A stretch of 64,000 bases of DNA, from the NCBI GenBank assembly GCA_900316575.1, contig ONDJ01000006.1:39965-103964 (forward strand), in the 5' to 3' direction. The translations under genes were made by a program, and so were the position numbers. Origin of the DNA: an uncultured Prevotellaceae bacterium. Lineage in GTDB: Bacteria > Bacteroidota > Bacteroidia > Bacteroidales > Bacteroidaceae. This document shows positions 24,715 to 34,641 of this stretch, piece by piece. Under the pieces are notes generated by a model. It saw only the letters and a program-made list of their open reading frames with translations. It did no database searches and was not told the origin of the DNA. Position 1 is the stretch's first letter, and each line of letters opens with the position of its first letter.

Positions 24715-25500
24715 ATGTTCATTGACACGCATACGCATATCTACACAGACGAGTTCAACGACGACCGCTCGGAAGTAGTCAAGCGAGCCATGGATGCAGG
24801 TGCGCAAAGATTGCTGCTGCCAGCCATTGACGAGGCCTCGCTACCTGCACTGCTTGATACATGCAACCAATGGCCCAATCTGTGCCGCCCAATGATAGGA
24901 CTGCATCCAACAGAATTACCTGAAGAAGACTTTGAAAGCACTTTGAAACGATTTGAAAACCTACTCAGTGCTCCCAACAACCCTTTTATTGCCATAGGCG
25001 AAGTAGGCATTGACCTCTATTGGGACACGGCTCGGCGTGATGACCAAATCAGAGCTTTCAACATCCAAATACAATGGGCGGCAAAATACCACCTGCCGCT
25101 TATTATCCATTCGCGCAATGCGCACCGCGAAATTGTTGACACCTTACTCCCCTATCGCGAAAAGCTTCATGGCGGCATATTCCATTGCTTTGGCGGAACG
25201 GCTGAGGAAGCTCAAGAATTGCTCGCCTTTCAAGGTTTCTTATTAGGCATTGGTGGCATAGTCACGTTCAAGAAAAGCACCTTGCCCAGCGTTTTGGCTC
25301 AATGTGTACCCTTAGAACGCATCGTGCTCGAAACTGATGCACCATATCTGGCCCCTACGCCCCATCGAGGCAAACGCAATGAACCTGCATACATTCCGCT
25401 GATTGTAGCAAAGTTGGCTGAGATTTACCAAGTAACACCCGAAATCATCGAAGCGCAGACCACGGCCAATGCCCAACAACTTTTCGGCTCTAAACTATAG
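24715..25500 (+). CDS. TatD-family metal-dependent hydrolase
   Basis: The frame is open from 24586, overlapping the synthase gene. The ATG at 24715 gives MFIDTHTHIYTDEF, the normal TatD N-terminus, and 261 residues. Metal ligands are visible: HTH near the start, Glu in IGEVGIDLYWD, His in IIHSRNAHRE, GIFHCFGG, and Asp in VLETDAPYLAP. Members act as DNA or RNA 3'-end nucleases or as D-aminoacyl-tRNA deacylases. It is followed after 24 nt by miaB. Confidence 0.93.
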   Translation: MFIDTHTHIYTDEFNDDRSEVVKRAMDAGAQRLLLPAIDEASLPALLDTCNQWPNLCRPMIGLHPTELPEEDFESTLKRFENLLSAPNNPFIAIGEVGIDLYWDTARRDDQIRAFNIQIQWAAKYHLPLIIHSRNAHREIVDTLLPYREKLHGGIFHCFGGTAEEAQELLAFQGFLLGIGGIVTFKKSTLPSVLAQCVPLERIVLETDAPYLAPTPHRGKRNEPAYIPLIVAKLAEIYQVTPEIIEAQTTANAQQLFGSKL

Positions 25501-25524
25501 ACCACATCCCTACTGATTATAATT

Positions 25525-26856
25525 ATGAAGAAACTCTATATTGAAACTTATGGCTGCCAGATGAACGTGGCCGACAGCGAAGTTGTGGCTTCGGTCATGC
25601 AAATGGCTGGCTATGAGCTTTGCAATGACGAAACGCAAGCCGATGCCATATTCCTCAACACGTGTGCCGTGCGCGACAAGGCTGAACAACGCATCGTCCA
25701 CCGATTAGAAATCCTCAACGGCGAACGGCGTAAGCAAAAACGCAAGGTCATCCTCGGCGTATTAGGCTGTATGGCAGAGCGTGTTAAAGAGGCCTTGCTT
25801 GAACACCATCACGCCGACCTCGTAGCTGGGCCGGATGCCTACTTGAGCCTACCCGACCTTACTGCCCAAGCTGAATTGGGGCACAAGGCTATCAACATAG
25901 AACTCTCCAACGTTGAGACCTATCACGATGTCATTCCTCAACGCTTTTGCGGAGGCGGAGTGAATGGCTATGTAAGCATTATGCGTGGCTGTAACAACTT
26001 CTGCCACTACTGCATCGTTCCTTACACACGTGGGCGTGAGCGAAGCCGCGACATTCAGAGCATCCTACAAGAAGTACGCGACCTGCGCAACCGCAACTAC
26101 CGCGAGATTACACTACTCGGGCAAAACGTCAACTCTTATTGTTTCACAGACGAAACGCAAACGATCCATTTCCCCGAATTGCTGCGAAAAGTGGCTCACG
26201 AAGCAGGCAAAGACGTTCGCATACGCTTCACGTCGAGCCACCCCAAGGATATGTTGGACGAAACCTTGACTGTCATCGCTGAAGAACCTAACGTTTGCAA
26301 CCACATACACTTAGCTGTACAGAGTGGTAGCGACCGCATTTTGGCTGCCATGAACCGGAAATACACCCGCGCCGACTACCTTGACCGCATATCAGCCATC
26401 CGTCGCATCATTCCTGGTTGTGCCATTAGCACCGACATATTTGCGGGCTATTGTGGAGAAACGGAAGAAGATCACGCTCTTTCGCTTTCACTGATGCGCG
26501 AATGTGCTTTTGATGCGGCCTACATGTTTAAATACAGTGAGCGCCCCGGCACATACGCAGCACGAAATCTCGCCGACGACGTGCCCGAAGAAACAAAGGT
26601 GCGCCGACTCAACGAACTCATTGCCCTGCAAAACGAACTTAGTGCAGCAAGCAATCAAAACGAAATAGGAAACATCGTAGAGGTACTCGTAGAAGGCCCC
26701 AGCCGGCGTAGCCGCCAACAACTTTGTGGACGCACAGAAAGAAACAAAATGGTGGTATTCAAACGCCCGGAGGGGGTACGCGCAGGTGATTATGTCAACG
26801 TGCATATCACGGAGAGCACAAGTGCCACGCTCATCGGAGAAGCCGTCATTTCCTAA
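25525..26856 (+). CDS. miaB: tRNA-2-methylthio-N6-dimethylallyladenosine synthase
   Basis: 443 residues. MiaB is a radical-SAM methylthiotransferase that modifies A37 of tRNAs reading UNN codons. The N-terminal UPF0004 domain has the three cluster cysteines C11, C47 and C82. The radical-SAM motif is RGCNNFCHYC (C156, C160, C163). A C-terminal TRAM domain is present (IVEVLVEGPSRRS, GAYVN-like GDYVNVHI). It overlaps the 3' end of the convergent acyltransferase pseudogene by 11 nt. Confidence 0.97.
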   Translation: MKKLYIETYGCQMNVADSEVVASVMQMAGYELCNDETQADAIFLNTCAVRDKAEQRIVHRLEILNGERRKQKRKVILGVLGCMAERVKEALLEHHHADLVAGPDAYLSLPDLTAQAELGHKAINIELSNVETYHDVIPQRFCGGGVNGYVSIMRGCNNFCHYCIVPYTRGRERSRDIQSILQEVRDLRNRNYREITLLGQNVNSYCFTDETQTIHFPELLRKVAHEAGKDVRIRFTSSHPKDMLDETLTVIAEEPNVCNHIHLAVQSGSDRILAAMNRKYTRADYLDRISAIRRIIPGCAISTDIFAGYCGETEEDHALSLSLMRECAFDAAYMFKYSERPGTYAARNLADDVPEETKVRRLNELIALQNELSAASNQNEIGNIVEVLVEGPSRRSRQQLCGRTERNKMVVFKRPEGVRAGDYVNVHITESTSATLIGEAVIS

Positions 26857-27949
26857 CCGTTTTTCCTGTAGGCAAAAGCGGATTTACCACAGCTGAGAGC
26901 GCAAAGGCACTGAGCAATATCAAGGGAACAAGCAAGAACCACCACAATCCAAACTGAGACTGCGAGACAAAAAACCGCTGCATAAAAAGAGGATAGTACG
27001 TGGCATCAAACATATAGCTCACAAGATACATGTCCAGCGAAAGCAAAGACACCTTAGCAAGCATTCGTTTGGTAAAAATGCTACGTACATCAAGCTGGTA
27101 AAGCAGCAAGAATACGCAAATTGCCACAACGAGGCAAAGTGGAGTATCAGTACCGCCAAAAGGCTGAAGCATTGGTCTGCCATGGACAAACACCACATTG
27201 AAAAGCGGATTGAGCACCGTAATGGATAAAATCAACAACACAGCCCAACGCACCTTAATCTGAGGTTTGTATTCGCGGATGTATGAACCCAGGAAGAAGT
27301 AAGCCAGCGGCTAAACATTGTCCCAATACTCAGGCCATAGTTCAAGTTCGTAGCGATTAAGAAACTGAGCCACAAGCGAAAGCGCTACCAATGTTATAAT
27401 GAGCACTTGCTTGTGCCGCTTTTCAGTAAGCCCTTTATACAATACGTTCAGAAAGGGTGTGAGCGCGAAAAGGCCTATCCACATTTCAATGTACCAAGCA
27501 TAAGGGATGGCGTCAAACGAAAGTATAGCCTGCGTCCATTGCCAAAGGCTACGATGCTCGTCAAGATAATACTCACGAAAGGCTATCGTCATGACACTAT
27601 ACACAAAGTAGGCCGCCAATACACGGATGAACCCGCGATAGTACCCAGGCGACAAGCGCTTATTGGCATTGAGATAGCCCGTAAGCATAATAAAGAGCGG
27701 AACACCCACACACATAACTTGGCGAACCATGGCCTGAAGAAACATGGACACACCGCCAAAGTTCTCCTGCATGAAAGCAGTATTCATAAAGAAGTGGCCA
27801 CCGACAACTGTGCCGATAGCCACGCAACGTACAATATCAAGACCTGCTAAACGAGCAGAGAAAAACTCCCCCCCGTAAAGTTTTCTCAAAGTCACTTGTT
27901 GTTGGTCTATATTCGTCATGTTGGCTGTTGAAGAAACAGACATAATCAA
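26846..27949 (-). pseudogene. Acyltransferase_3 family membrane protein broken by an in-frame TAG
   Basis: The N-terminal half (27311-27949) has the family start (RLAGLDIVRCVAIGTVVGGH), a GVPLFIMLTGYL segment and several membrane helices, then stops at TAG (27311-27313) after EYWDNV. Translation resumes in the same frame without a break (PLAYFFLGSYIREYKP) and continues through three more membrane segments to 26846. One nonsense change is therefore enough to explain the break. TAG is used as a normal stop by intact genes here, so recoding is unlikely. Intact members O-acylate surface polysaccharides. It follows gldN by 9 nt. Confidence 0.85.
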
Positions 27950-27958
27950 ACAACAATT

Positions 27959-29080
27959 CTAATGGCGCTGCCGACGAACACTATATCCAGAACCGCCACC
28001 ACTACTGCGTTGCCTACGTTGCTTAGGAGGCTGAGCAGAAGAACGCTGACGACGGCTGTTACCACTGCGGCGAGCATTGGCTTGACGGCGCGAGGTTCGC
28101 ACCGTGGTTTGCTCTTGCTGAACCGCAGTGCTATCAGTGGCTGTGACATTAGTTTCAGCACTGGCTATAGACTGTTCAGCTCCAGCCGCCTGCTGCACGC
28201 TATCACCACGCCAAACGTGCTGTTCAAAATCATTAAGTTGCCGCTCAATAACATTGCGCTGTGCCTGAAGGCTGGAGTCGCTCTCAAGAAATTCGTCATC
28301 TTTCGACACCAAAAGACGATCTTGTAGATTGGTTGCCATGTAGATATCGCCCTTGTAGAGATTTTGAGTGAAATAATCATCTGCCGACATCTGAGCGGCA
28401 TTGTTGAGGTTGCTATAAAGAATCATGAGTTTACCAAGATAAGGTGCAGCTTCCTCGTATTTAACCCAAAACATAGGCCGCTTGGCAGAACCACCAAAGT
28501 CATCGCCACGATGAAGCACGGGGCAAAGAGCTACTACACGCGAATGGAAGGTCGCCGTGTGCTGGTCGTAATAGGTACTCTCTTTCACAAAATAGCTAGT
28601 GACCTCTTCGCTGGGGATGTCCACATCGTTGATGCGCATACGCCCACCTGCCGTGTCGTAAGGAACTTCAAAGCGGCCCAGAATATCAAGCGGGCGCTCA
28701 GTGTTGCTTGCGCTGAAATCTTCTGTCCCCTGCATGTTATAGCGATAAGCTTTGACTTGTCCGCGGAGCACTAACTTGAAAAGATATGTAAAGAGACTTG
28801 TGCGTCCATTCTGCGGAACGATGGGATAATAAAGCGGTGCGTTCTCATCTTTCATCAAGTCTAGCTCGCGATAAACGTCGCGTCTCCAATCGGCATCTGC
28901 AGGCATGGCTTGAGCGGCGGGAAACTCACGATAAGTGGCTCCGCCTGCACGATTTGTCTGACGACGCGTCTGCTGCTGTGTCTGTTCTGCACGCCGACGA
29001 GCTGGCTGAGCACAGACACTTATGCTAAACGTGAAAAACAATGCCATCACGAAGAAACTATAAAAAGAAGTTGTTTTCAT
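27959..29080 (-). CDS. gldN: T9SS / gliding motility protein GldN
   Basis: Periplasmic component that works with GldK rings at the outer membrane. The frame is open from 29239, but the ATG at 29080 (MKTTSFYSFFVMALFFTF) starts a clear signal peptide and avoids overlap with gldM; this gives 373 residues. The core (REFPAAQAMPADADWRRDVY, LTRP-like blocks, PVLHRGDDFGG, YFTQNLYKGDIYMATNLQDR) is typical. The last ~100 residues are a Gln/Arg/Ser-rich tail ending in basic RRQRH-type sequence, longer than in many homologues. Confidence 0.93.
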   Translation of the reverse strand: MKTTSFYSFFVMALFFTFSISVCAQPARRRAEQTQQQTRRQTNRAGGATYREFPAAQAMPADADWRRDVYRELDLMKDENAPLYYPIVPQNGRTSLFTYLFKLVLRGQVKAYRYNMQGTEDFSASNTERPLDILGRFEVPYDTAGGRMRINDVDIPSEEVTSYFVKESTYYDQHTATFHSRVVALCPVLHRGDDFGGSAKRPMFWVKYEEAAPYLGKLMILYSNLNNAAQMSADDYFTQNLYKGDIYMATNLQDRLLVSKDDEFLESDSSLQAQRNVIERQLNDFEQHVWRGDSVQQAAGAEQSIASAETNVTATDSTAVQQEQTTVRTSRRQANARRSGNSRRQRSSAQPPKQRRQRSSGGGSGYSVRRQRH

Positions 29081-29175
29081 ACGATATGATGTTGTCGGAG
29101 TTTGTTGAGCAAAGCGTGTACATGCTTTTTTGTAAATGAAATAGTCACGCTGCGGCTCTTGCCACTCTGTGGGTT

Positions 29176-30789
29176 TTAGTTTACGATTATCTCCATGGCA
29201 CCAGGCAACACACGTGGTATCTTGTCTGGACCAATACAATGAACATTACTGATATAGAAACGCTGGTTTCGACGCATATCGCGCACAAGGCTGCGCTGAC
29301 GCTCTGTGAAAGAAGCACCTGCCGATGGTTCAACAATGCTATTGCCCATACGGTCATGGAATACGGCTTGAAAACTGGTAACGGTGAACGGTATGTCGAG
29401 CAAGCCATCGTCAATGGCAGCGTGAAGCGCACCAAGCGAAGCGGTAGCACCTTTCGATAAACGTCCTCCTTTGAAGCGATCGCCACCTGCTGGAATATAG
29501 GGCGTTGGGTCGGGAAGTTTACGCACCCGGAATGTAAAGGTTCCTATAGTTTGCGACTTGCCCTGATGCGTACCCGAAACCGTGAACACGCAATTTTGAC
29601 CAACAGCAGCAGGACGCGCCGTATATTTATTATTGCCCAAACTCGTAAGTGAACCGCCTGTCATACTAAGAGAAATAGTACTGGCATCTATTCCGCTGAC
29701 GCTAATGCTCATGGGGTTGTCAAAGCCAGCATAAAGCACATTCATCAAGTCGGCTGCTAAGGTCGCTGAACCAAGCGGTGGCGAAACATGCGGAGAGATA
29801 TTGGTGACAGGATTTGTTGTTGTATTCTTATTGGCTTGACCGACGCTGTACATTTGCGTGAAATCTCTGCGGATCATCTCTCCAAAGATGTTAGGCATAA
29901 TGGCATAGCCTGTGAGTGTATAATTCCCAGGTTCGGACGGCACGGTAAAACTATATTTTCCGTCCAAGGCTACCTCCTCGCCATTGACATAGATATGGGG
30001 CTTAGCAGTGGTGTCAATAGCTGCCATAAAGATATTGGCTCTGAACGTCTCGCCTGGTCCATAGATTGTTTTTTCAGGAACCACAAAGGCGCGCACATCA
30101 TTCACACGAATATCTTGTATGTTCGCATTAGCCAAAAGTGTACGCAACACTTCGCTTTCTGAAGCCATTACGTCGCTCTGCAGTTTGGAGAGCATCGTAA
30201 CTGCTGCTATCGCGGGCATCTGTTCAAACATGTATTCCTCCCAATTCTGACCTATGGTTTCTTGGCGTTTGGGAACATCGGTACTAAGGTTTGAAGCTAC
30301 AATAGCACGCTGACGCTGGTCTGTGATATGCGAGAGGATCAGTTCGCGATAGTCTTCTATCATCTTGCGCAACTTCTCACCTTGGTTGGTCATAGGATTG
30401 AGCATCACCACTTCAGCAGCACTAAGCGTTTCCTTATCATCAAGATTGTCAGGATCGCCATCAGCCCCATCAGCTTCGTGTGCTATGGCTTCACGCAAAT
30501 CTACAATATAGGTGACCAGTTCGTCAGCCTTATGCTTTGTAGCTGTAGCCTTGTCAAACCAGGCCTTCACGGCATCTGGATTTTTCTCGGCCATCTTAGC
30601 GAAGTCGGCATATAAGTTGTCGTTCTCACGCGTCGCAGCATCGGTGGTGCGCTTTAGGCTATCGCTCATAAGCGTGAAACCTTTCAGCACATCGCTCGAT
30701 ACATTGAGCGCCAACATGGCCATCAACAAGATATACATCAAGTTGATCATTTTCTGGCGCGGCGAGACCGGTCTCTTTTTTACGGGCAT
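29176..30789 (-). CDS. gldM: T9SS / gliding motor protein GldM
   Basis: 537 residues. A single N-terminal membrane helix (INLMYILLMAMLALNVSS, about 15-33) is followed by a long periplasmic part, as in GldM, the rotating shaft that couples the GldL proton channel to the outer-membrane complex. Motifs KKRPVSPRQKMINLMY and NMFGEMIRR-like NIFGEMIRRDF are characteristic. The conserved Glu/Asp-rich domain order appears complete. It lies 73 nt after gldL and 95 nt before gldN. Confidence 0.95.
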   Translation of the reverse strand: MPVKKRPVSPRQKMINLMYILLMAMLALNVSSDVLKGFTLMSDSLKRTTDAATRENDNLYADFAKMAEKNPDAVKAWFDKATATKHKADELVTYIVDLREAIAHEADGADGDPDNLDDKETLSAAEVVMLNPMTNQGEKLRKMIEDYRELILSHITDQRQRAIVASNLSTDVPKRQETIGQNWEEYMFEQMPAIAAVTMLSKLQSDVMASESEVLRTLLANANIQDIRVNDVRAFVVPEKTIYGPGETFRANIFMAAIDTTAKPHIYVNGEEVALDGKYSFTVPSEPGNYTLTGYAIMPNIFGEMIRRDFTQMYSVGQANKNTTTNPVTNISPHVSPPLGSATLAADLMNVLYAGFDNPMSISVSGIDASTISLSMTGGSLTSLGNNKYTARPAAVGQNCVFTVSGTHQGKSQTIGTFTFRVRKLPDPTPYIPAGGDRFKGGRLSKGATASLGALHAAIDDGLLDIPFTVTSFQAVFHDRMGNSIVEPSAGASFTERQRSLVRDMRRNQRFYISNVHCIGPDKIPRVLPGAMEIIVN

Positions 30790-30862
30790 AAACGTGTATG
30801 GCTATAATATTAGTTTTCTTAAAGGTGCTCTAAGACCTTGAAAACTCATTTTGTGTTCTTTC

Positions 30863-31915
30863 TCAGTTTTTGCCTGCAGCACCCACTGCGGCTCCTGCAT
30901 TGATGGTCAACGCTTGTATCATGCGGGCATAAACGCCATTGAGTTCCTCTATCTGGCGAACGAGATTGCGTGTCTGTTCGTTGATTTGGTCTATGGTAAC
31001 AATCTGCGCGCTGGCTCCCTTGAGCTGGAGTTCATAAATACTATTGATACTGGTCAATGTACGGCTTAGGCGCTCCATCTCTTCATTGTCGTTAGCTAGG
31101 CGAGCACTCTGTTCGTCAACTTTTGAAAGGGTGTCGGTAAGGGTACGCATACGCTCAATATACGTCTTTGTTACTGCCTCCATCTCGGGCGAAAGGACTG
31201 CTTGAGCACGCCGCAGCAACTCATCATTGGCTTCGCGAATAACTGCGGCAAGTTGCTGGCTGTTTGCATTTTGGGGGATGGTGATACCCATAGCGGCAGC
31301 GGCAGGCAGCGGTTCATCTGTTGCACCATGCGTTTCATCGATTTCTGCTGTTGGCTGTACGGGGGCAGCCGAAGCCGTACCGCCACCTTGTATGATAATG
31401 GTCTGCCCACCGGCTGATGGCTGCACGCGAGCATCTGCCCCATCTTGCATCGGAGTGGTTGCAGGCTGCACGTAAGGCTGTGCAGCCTGAGGTTGAGGGG
31501 TAACATCGGGTGTCTCCTCATCTTGCTGCGGTGCAGAAACTTCTTCAGTTTGTTCGTCAGCATTTTCAAGAACAGGCTGCGACGTAGGCTGTGGCATATA
31601 TGCAGCATGACCGCGCTCAGCTGCGTCAAGGGCGGCTGCTATTTCCTCATCGGTTTGATAATCTGGCGGAAGCACTTTTCCCACCTCTGTCTTATCAAAC
31701 GGACGGTCAAAGGCCGAAATAAAGAACACGACGACCTCTGTTCCCATACCAATGAACAGCATCAGATTGCCGCCTGGCAAGTGAGTCAGTTTGAAAAGGG
31801 CACCAAGTATCACGATTGATGCGCCCCAAGAATAGGCATAATTCAAGAAGGTTTGCCCTGGAACGCTGTCCATCCAGTGCTGCAAACGTATCACAAAGTC
31901 TATCTTTCTCGGCAT
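30863..31915 (-). CDS. gldL: T9SS / gliding motor protein GldL
   Basis: 350 residues. Two membrane helices near the N-terminus (NYAYSWGASIVILGALFKLT, then LMLFIGMGTEVVVFFISAF) carry the conserved Glu of the proton path (in GTEVVVF). A conserved FDRPFD follows. The cytoplasmic part contains a Gln/Pro-rich linker at about 110-190 and a C-terminal helical region (SARLANDNEEMERLSRTLTS). The inserted Pro/Gln-rich linker makes it longer than most GldL proteins. It is part of the porP-gldKLMN operon. Confidence 0.94.
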   Translation of the reverse strand: MPRKIDFVIRLQHWMDSVPGQTFLNYAYSWGASIVILGALFKLTHLPGGNLMLFIGMGTEVVVFFISAFDRPFDKTEVGKVLPPDYQTDEEIAAALDAAERGHAAYMPQPTSQPVLENADEQTEEVSAPQQDEETPDVTPQPQAAQPYVQPATTPMQDGADARVQPSAGGQTIIIQGGGTASAAPVQPTAEIDETHGATDEPLPAAAAMGITIPQNANSQQLAAVIREANDELLRRAQAVLSPEMEAVTKTYIERMRTLTDTLSKVDEQSARLANDNEEMERLSRTLTSINSIYELQLKGASAQIVTIDQINEQTRNLVRQIEELNGVYARMIQALTINAGAAVGAAGKN

Positions 31916-32016
31916 AATGGTCTTAAAGGTTTTGTTCTATAAATAATGGGACTCTTGCTAATCCACATAGTCTTTCTATGCTGAAAGCAAAAACGTTTTC
32001 TGAAAGTTCTCTCAGA

Positions 32017-33504
32017 CTATTTGCGCTTCACTCTTCCCGTCTGTGTTGAAGCCTTGGAACGAACGCAGCGGAAACCAATGAAAGAACGTGGCTGATTTTG
32101 GTATTCCCAAGTGCGCCAAGCTGAACGGATGTAACTCACAGGATCTTTCCACGAACCGCCACGTACACTCTTGCGCTTCAACACGTAAGGATCTTCAAGG
32201 GCAGCCCGATAATCAAGTTGTGGATTGAGATCGGCCATAGCGTTCACACCTGCTTCGGTGTAAACCGTGCTTGTCCACTCGGCAACGTTACCTGCCATGT
32301 CATAAAGGCCGTTGCTATTAGCTCCATAAGTGGAAACACGCGATGTAATAAGGTTTCCATCTTCGGTATAGTTGCCCCGATCGGGCTTGAAGTTGGCATA
32401 AAAACACCCATCTCCGCTACGCGTATCATTCCCTTCATCGCGTCGCTCCCATGGGAAGGGGTTGCCCTCTTTGCCACGTGCTGCATATTCCCACTCTATT
32501 TCTGTGGGGAGGCGATAGCGCTGAATGTAGCGAGCTTGTGGTCCTAATCCGCGAAGCAGATGGTCTGTACGCCAATTACAAAAAGCTTCGGCTTGTTCCC
32601 AAGTGACACCGACAACGGGATAGTCGTTATAGGCGGGACTACTGAAATACAATTTCATATAAATGCCATTGTTGGCATTCTGAAAGTCGTTGACCCAGCA
32701 AGTTGTGTCGGGATAAACGTTTACAATGTAAGTATTGAGGAAATCGTAAAGCGACGAGAGAGGACGCTCTATGGTTTGGCGCACAATGTTTCCATTGTCG
32801 TCAATATAAGCGGTATCCTTCGAAATCATCACAACTTCGTCGGGGTCGGCAGGATTGTCGGTGTCCAAGCTACGTTCTGCGGGATTAAGCCGATATTTGC
32901 GCAAAGCGGCTTTCTCGTAGTCAAAAACTTCATAGCGATAGTTGAGCTGAGAAGCATCAAGCATCAAGGTGCCATCAATCGGATGGCGTCTGTACACGCT
33001 CATGATTGCACGCTCTTGGTCTTCTGCAGGCTTACGCCAGGGGATAGGCTTACTCCAATTCAGATGGGGCGTAATGGGATCACCGTTGCGATCCACTTCA
33101 ATCTTATAGGTCTCATCACCGCCAAAAGCGGGATCAGCCAAGCGTTCACGTATGATGCTATCGCGCACGTAGTTCACAAACTCGCGGTACATAGAGTTTG
33201 TCACTTCTGTCTGATCCATCCAAAAGCCGTCAACGCTGATTGCTCTCGCAGGAATGTTTTTACCCCAGAGCGTATCAGTCTGCTGCAGTCCCACATTGAG
33301 GAAGCCTCGCTTAACTTCTACCATTCCATAGGGGGCTGGCTCACCAATACTTTGCCCTCGCTGTCCTGTCACCTCGCCTCCGTTGGCCATAGCACCGCGC
33401 CCTGAGGCACACGATACTACCATGATTGCCACAATGCCGACTGCTATCCACAGCAATGAGCGAAGGCTCAGCGTGCGAAGTTTGATTATTGAGAGATGTT
33501 CCAT
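32017..33504 (-). CDS. gldK: T9SS / gliding motility lipoprotein GldK
   Basis: 495 residues. The lipobox VVSC (Cys32) shows outer-membrane lipidation. The rest is an FGE-sulfatase-fold domain (FWMDQTEVTNSMYREFVNYV, YPVVGVTWEQAEAFCNWRT, YRLPTEIEWEYAARG, GLYDMAGNVAEW, SVRGGSW, FIGFRCVRS). GldK forms periplasmic rings with GldN under the translocon. It is the third complete SUMF1-fold protein in the window, and the only one with a known structural role. It sits 39 nt after porP. Confidence 0.95.
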   Translation of the reverse strand: MEHLSIIKLRTLSLRSLLWIAVGIVAIMVVSCASGRGAMANGGEVTGQRGQSIGEPAPYGMVEVKRGFLNVGLQQTDTLWGKNIPARAISVDGFWMDQTEVTNSMYREFVNYVRDSIIRERLADPAFGGDETYKIEVDRNGDPITPHLNWSKPIPWRKPAEDQERAIMSVYRRHPIDGTLMLDASQLNYRYEVFDYEKAALRKYRLNPAERSLDTDNPADPDEVVMISKDTAYIDDNGNIVRQTIERPLSSLYDFLNTYIVNVYPDTTCWVNDFQNANNGIYMKLYFSSPAYNDYPVVGVTWEQAEAFCNWRTDHLLRGLGPQARYIQRYRLPTEIEWEYAARGKEGNPFPWERRDEGNDTRSGDGCFYANFKPDRGNYTEDGNLITSRVSTYGANSNGLYDMAGNVAEWTSTVYTEAGVNAMADLNPQLDYRAALEDPYVLKRKSVRGGSWKDPVSYIRSAWRTWEYQNQPRSFIGFRCVRSKASTQTGRVKRK

Positions 33505-33543
33505 ATTATGCTATATTATATATACTGTATAAGATCTATTCGT

Positions 33544-34503
33544 TCAGAGCCAGCGCACACTCTTGTGATAATTTCGTCCGCGCTTGCTAAAGTCAAGGTC
33601 AAGGCTATAGCCAAGGGTTACCTCGTGCTGACCATAGCCCCACCCTAATCCATTGGTGAAAGCTTCGTAGCTGTAACTGAGGTTTACGCCATGAAACTTG
33701 CCACCTACAAAAGCCGTCACGCTACGCTCGGGAGTATAAGTAACACCTCCATAAAGGTACTTCTTTTCGCGTTCATAGCGCAGAGCGGCTGTTATGTTAG
33801 CTCGCAGCTCTGTACCCTCGTAGCGTACAAAGACACGAGGCTCTATTTTGAAAAACGGATTGCGCGTGCGTATATTGTATCCCGCTGTAAAATAATAGTG
33901 TGGCTTTAGGTTGTATTCGGCAGTCTCACCAATCTCAAGTTTTGGCGACGTAAGATGCAAAGCTGACAAGCCTGCATAAAAAGCACCTCGCTGATAATAT
34001 AAACCTGCTGAGAAACCGAAAGACGAACCTGTCATCTCGCTGTTTTGAAATGCTTGGTCGTTAGCATCTACCATGTCGGCTTTCGAGCCATCAACACTTT
34101 CGTTGATCATGTCAGCTTCTGCTCCAATGCTCATTGTTCCGCCGAAGAGTTTGAAAAGGAAAGCATATTGCACCGCAAAACGCTTGGTAGAAAAGAGTCC
34201 GATTTCATCGTTTTGAAACAGAGCCCCTACCCCATGACGTGTACCACTTATTTGAAAAGCTGTATTTGCCATCAGGAGCATCGTCCCACCCGCATCGTCG
34301 TACTCCATAGCATGGCTTTGGTAGGCCGCATTGATAAGCAACTGTGAGCTTTTTCCCACTGCAGCAGGGTTAAACTGAGTTTCCAACTCAAAATAATGAG
34401 CAAACTCAGGCTCCTGCTGGGCATGCAACACCAACATAGGCCACACCAACATGGGTAGCAACAATATATAAGAGGAAGGTATTTTTCTTAGGTACGAATT
34501 CAT
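33544..34503 (-). CDS. porP: PorP/SprF-family T9SS outer-membrane protein
   Basis: The ATG at 34503 (MNSYLRKIPSSYILLLPML) gives a standard signal peptide; an in-frame ATG 18 nt upstream is possible. The mature part begins with QEPEFAHYFELETQFNPAAV, the PorP/SprF signature, and forms an outer-membrane beta-barrel ending in an aromatic-rich strand. It is the first gene of the T9SS core operon, where PorP helps tether the motor to the outer membrane. No clear TAnnTTTG box was found in the short divergent gap to copA. Confidence 0.9.
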   Translation of the reverse strand: MNSYLRKIPSSYILLLPMLVWPMLVLHAQQEPEFAHYFELETQFNPAAVGKSSQLLINAAYQSHAMEYDDAGGTMLLMANTAFQISGTRHGVGALFQNDEIGLFSTKRFAVQYAFLFKLFGGTMSIGAEADMINESVDGSKADMVDANDQAFQNSEMTGSSFGFSAGLYYQRGAFYAGLSALHLTSPKLEIGETAEYNLKPHYYFTAGYNIRTRNPFFKIEPRVFVRYEGTELRANITAALRYEREKKYLYGGVTYTPERSVTAFVGGKFHGVNLSYSYEAFTNGLGWGYGQHEVTLGYSLDLDFSKRGRNYHKSVRWL

Positions 34504-34623
34504 GATGTCTGCTATCGTCATTCACAGAACCTGTAGCGACTATACGCTCTTATTAAAACAAGGAAAATGGTCTTTTATTGTTTTTTAAGCCCACTATCTT
34601 TACTTTCAGTAGAAGACTTACCG

Positions 34624-34631
34624 TATTTTTG
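34624..34631 (+). promoter_or_regulatory. -7 promoter box of copA
   Basis: TATTTTTG matches TAnnTTTG. It lies only 10 nt before the ATG at 34642, giving a very short leader and ruling out the longer frame starting at 34567. Confidence 0.55.
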
Positions 34632-34641
34632 CGTATTGAAA

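Noticed and set aside
27311-27313. TAG recoded as an amino acid
   Set aside because: Intact genes here (GH85, plsC, fkp, the SUMF1 gene at the right edge) end in TAG, so it functions as a stop.
29081-29239. N-terminal extension of gldN
   Set aside because: It overlaps gldM and would bury the signal peptide.
32560-33405. 281-codon plus-strand frame
   Set aside because: Lies wholly antisense to gldK, whose domain and lipobox are unambiguous.
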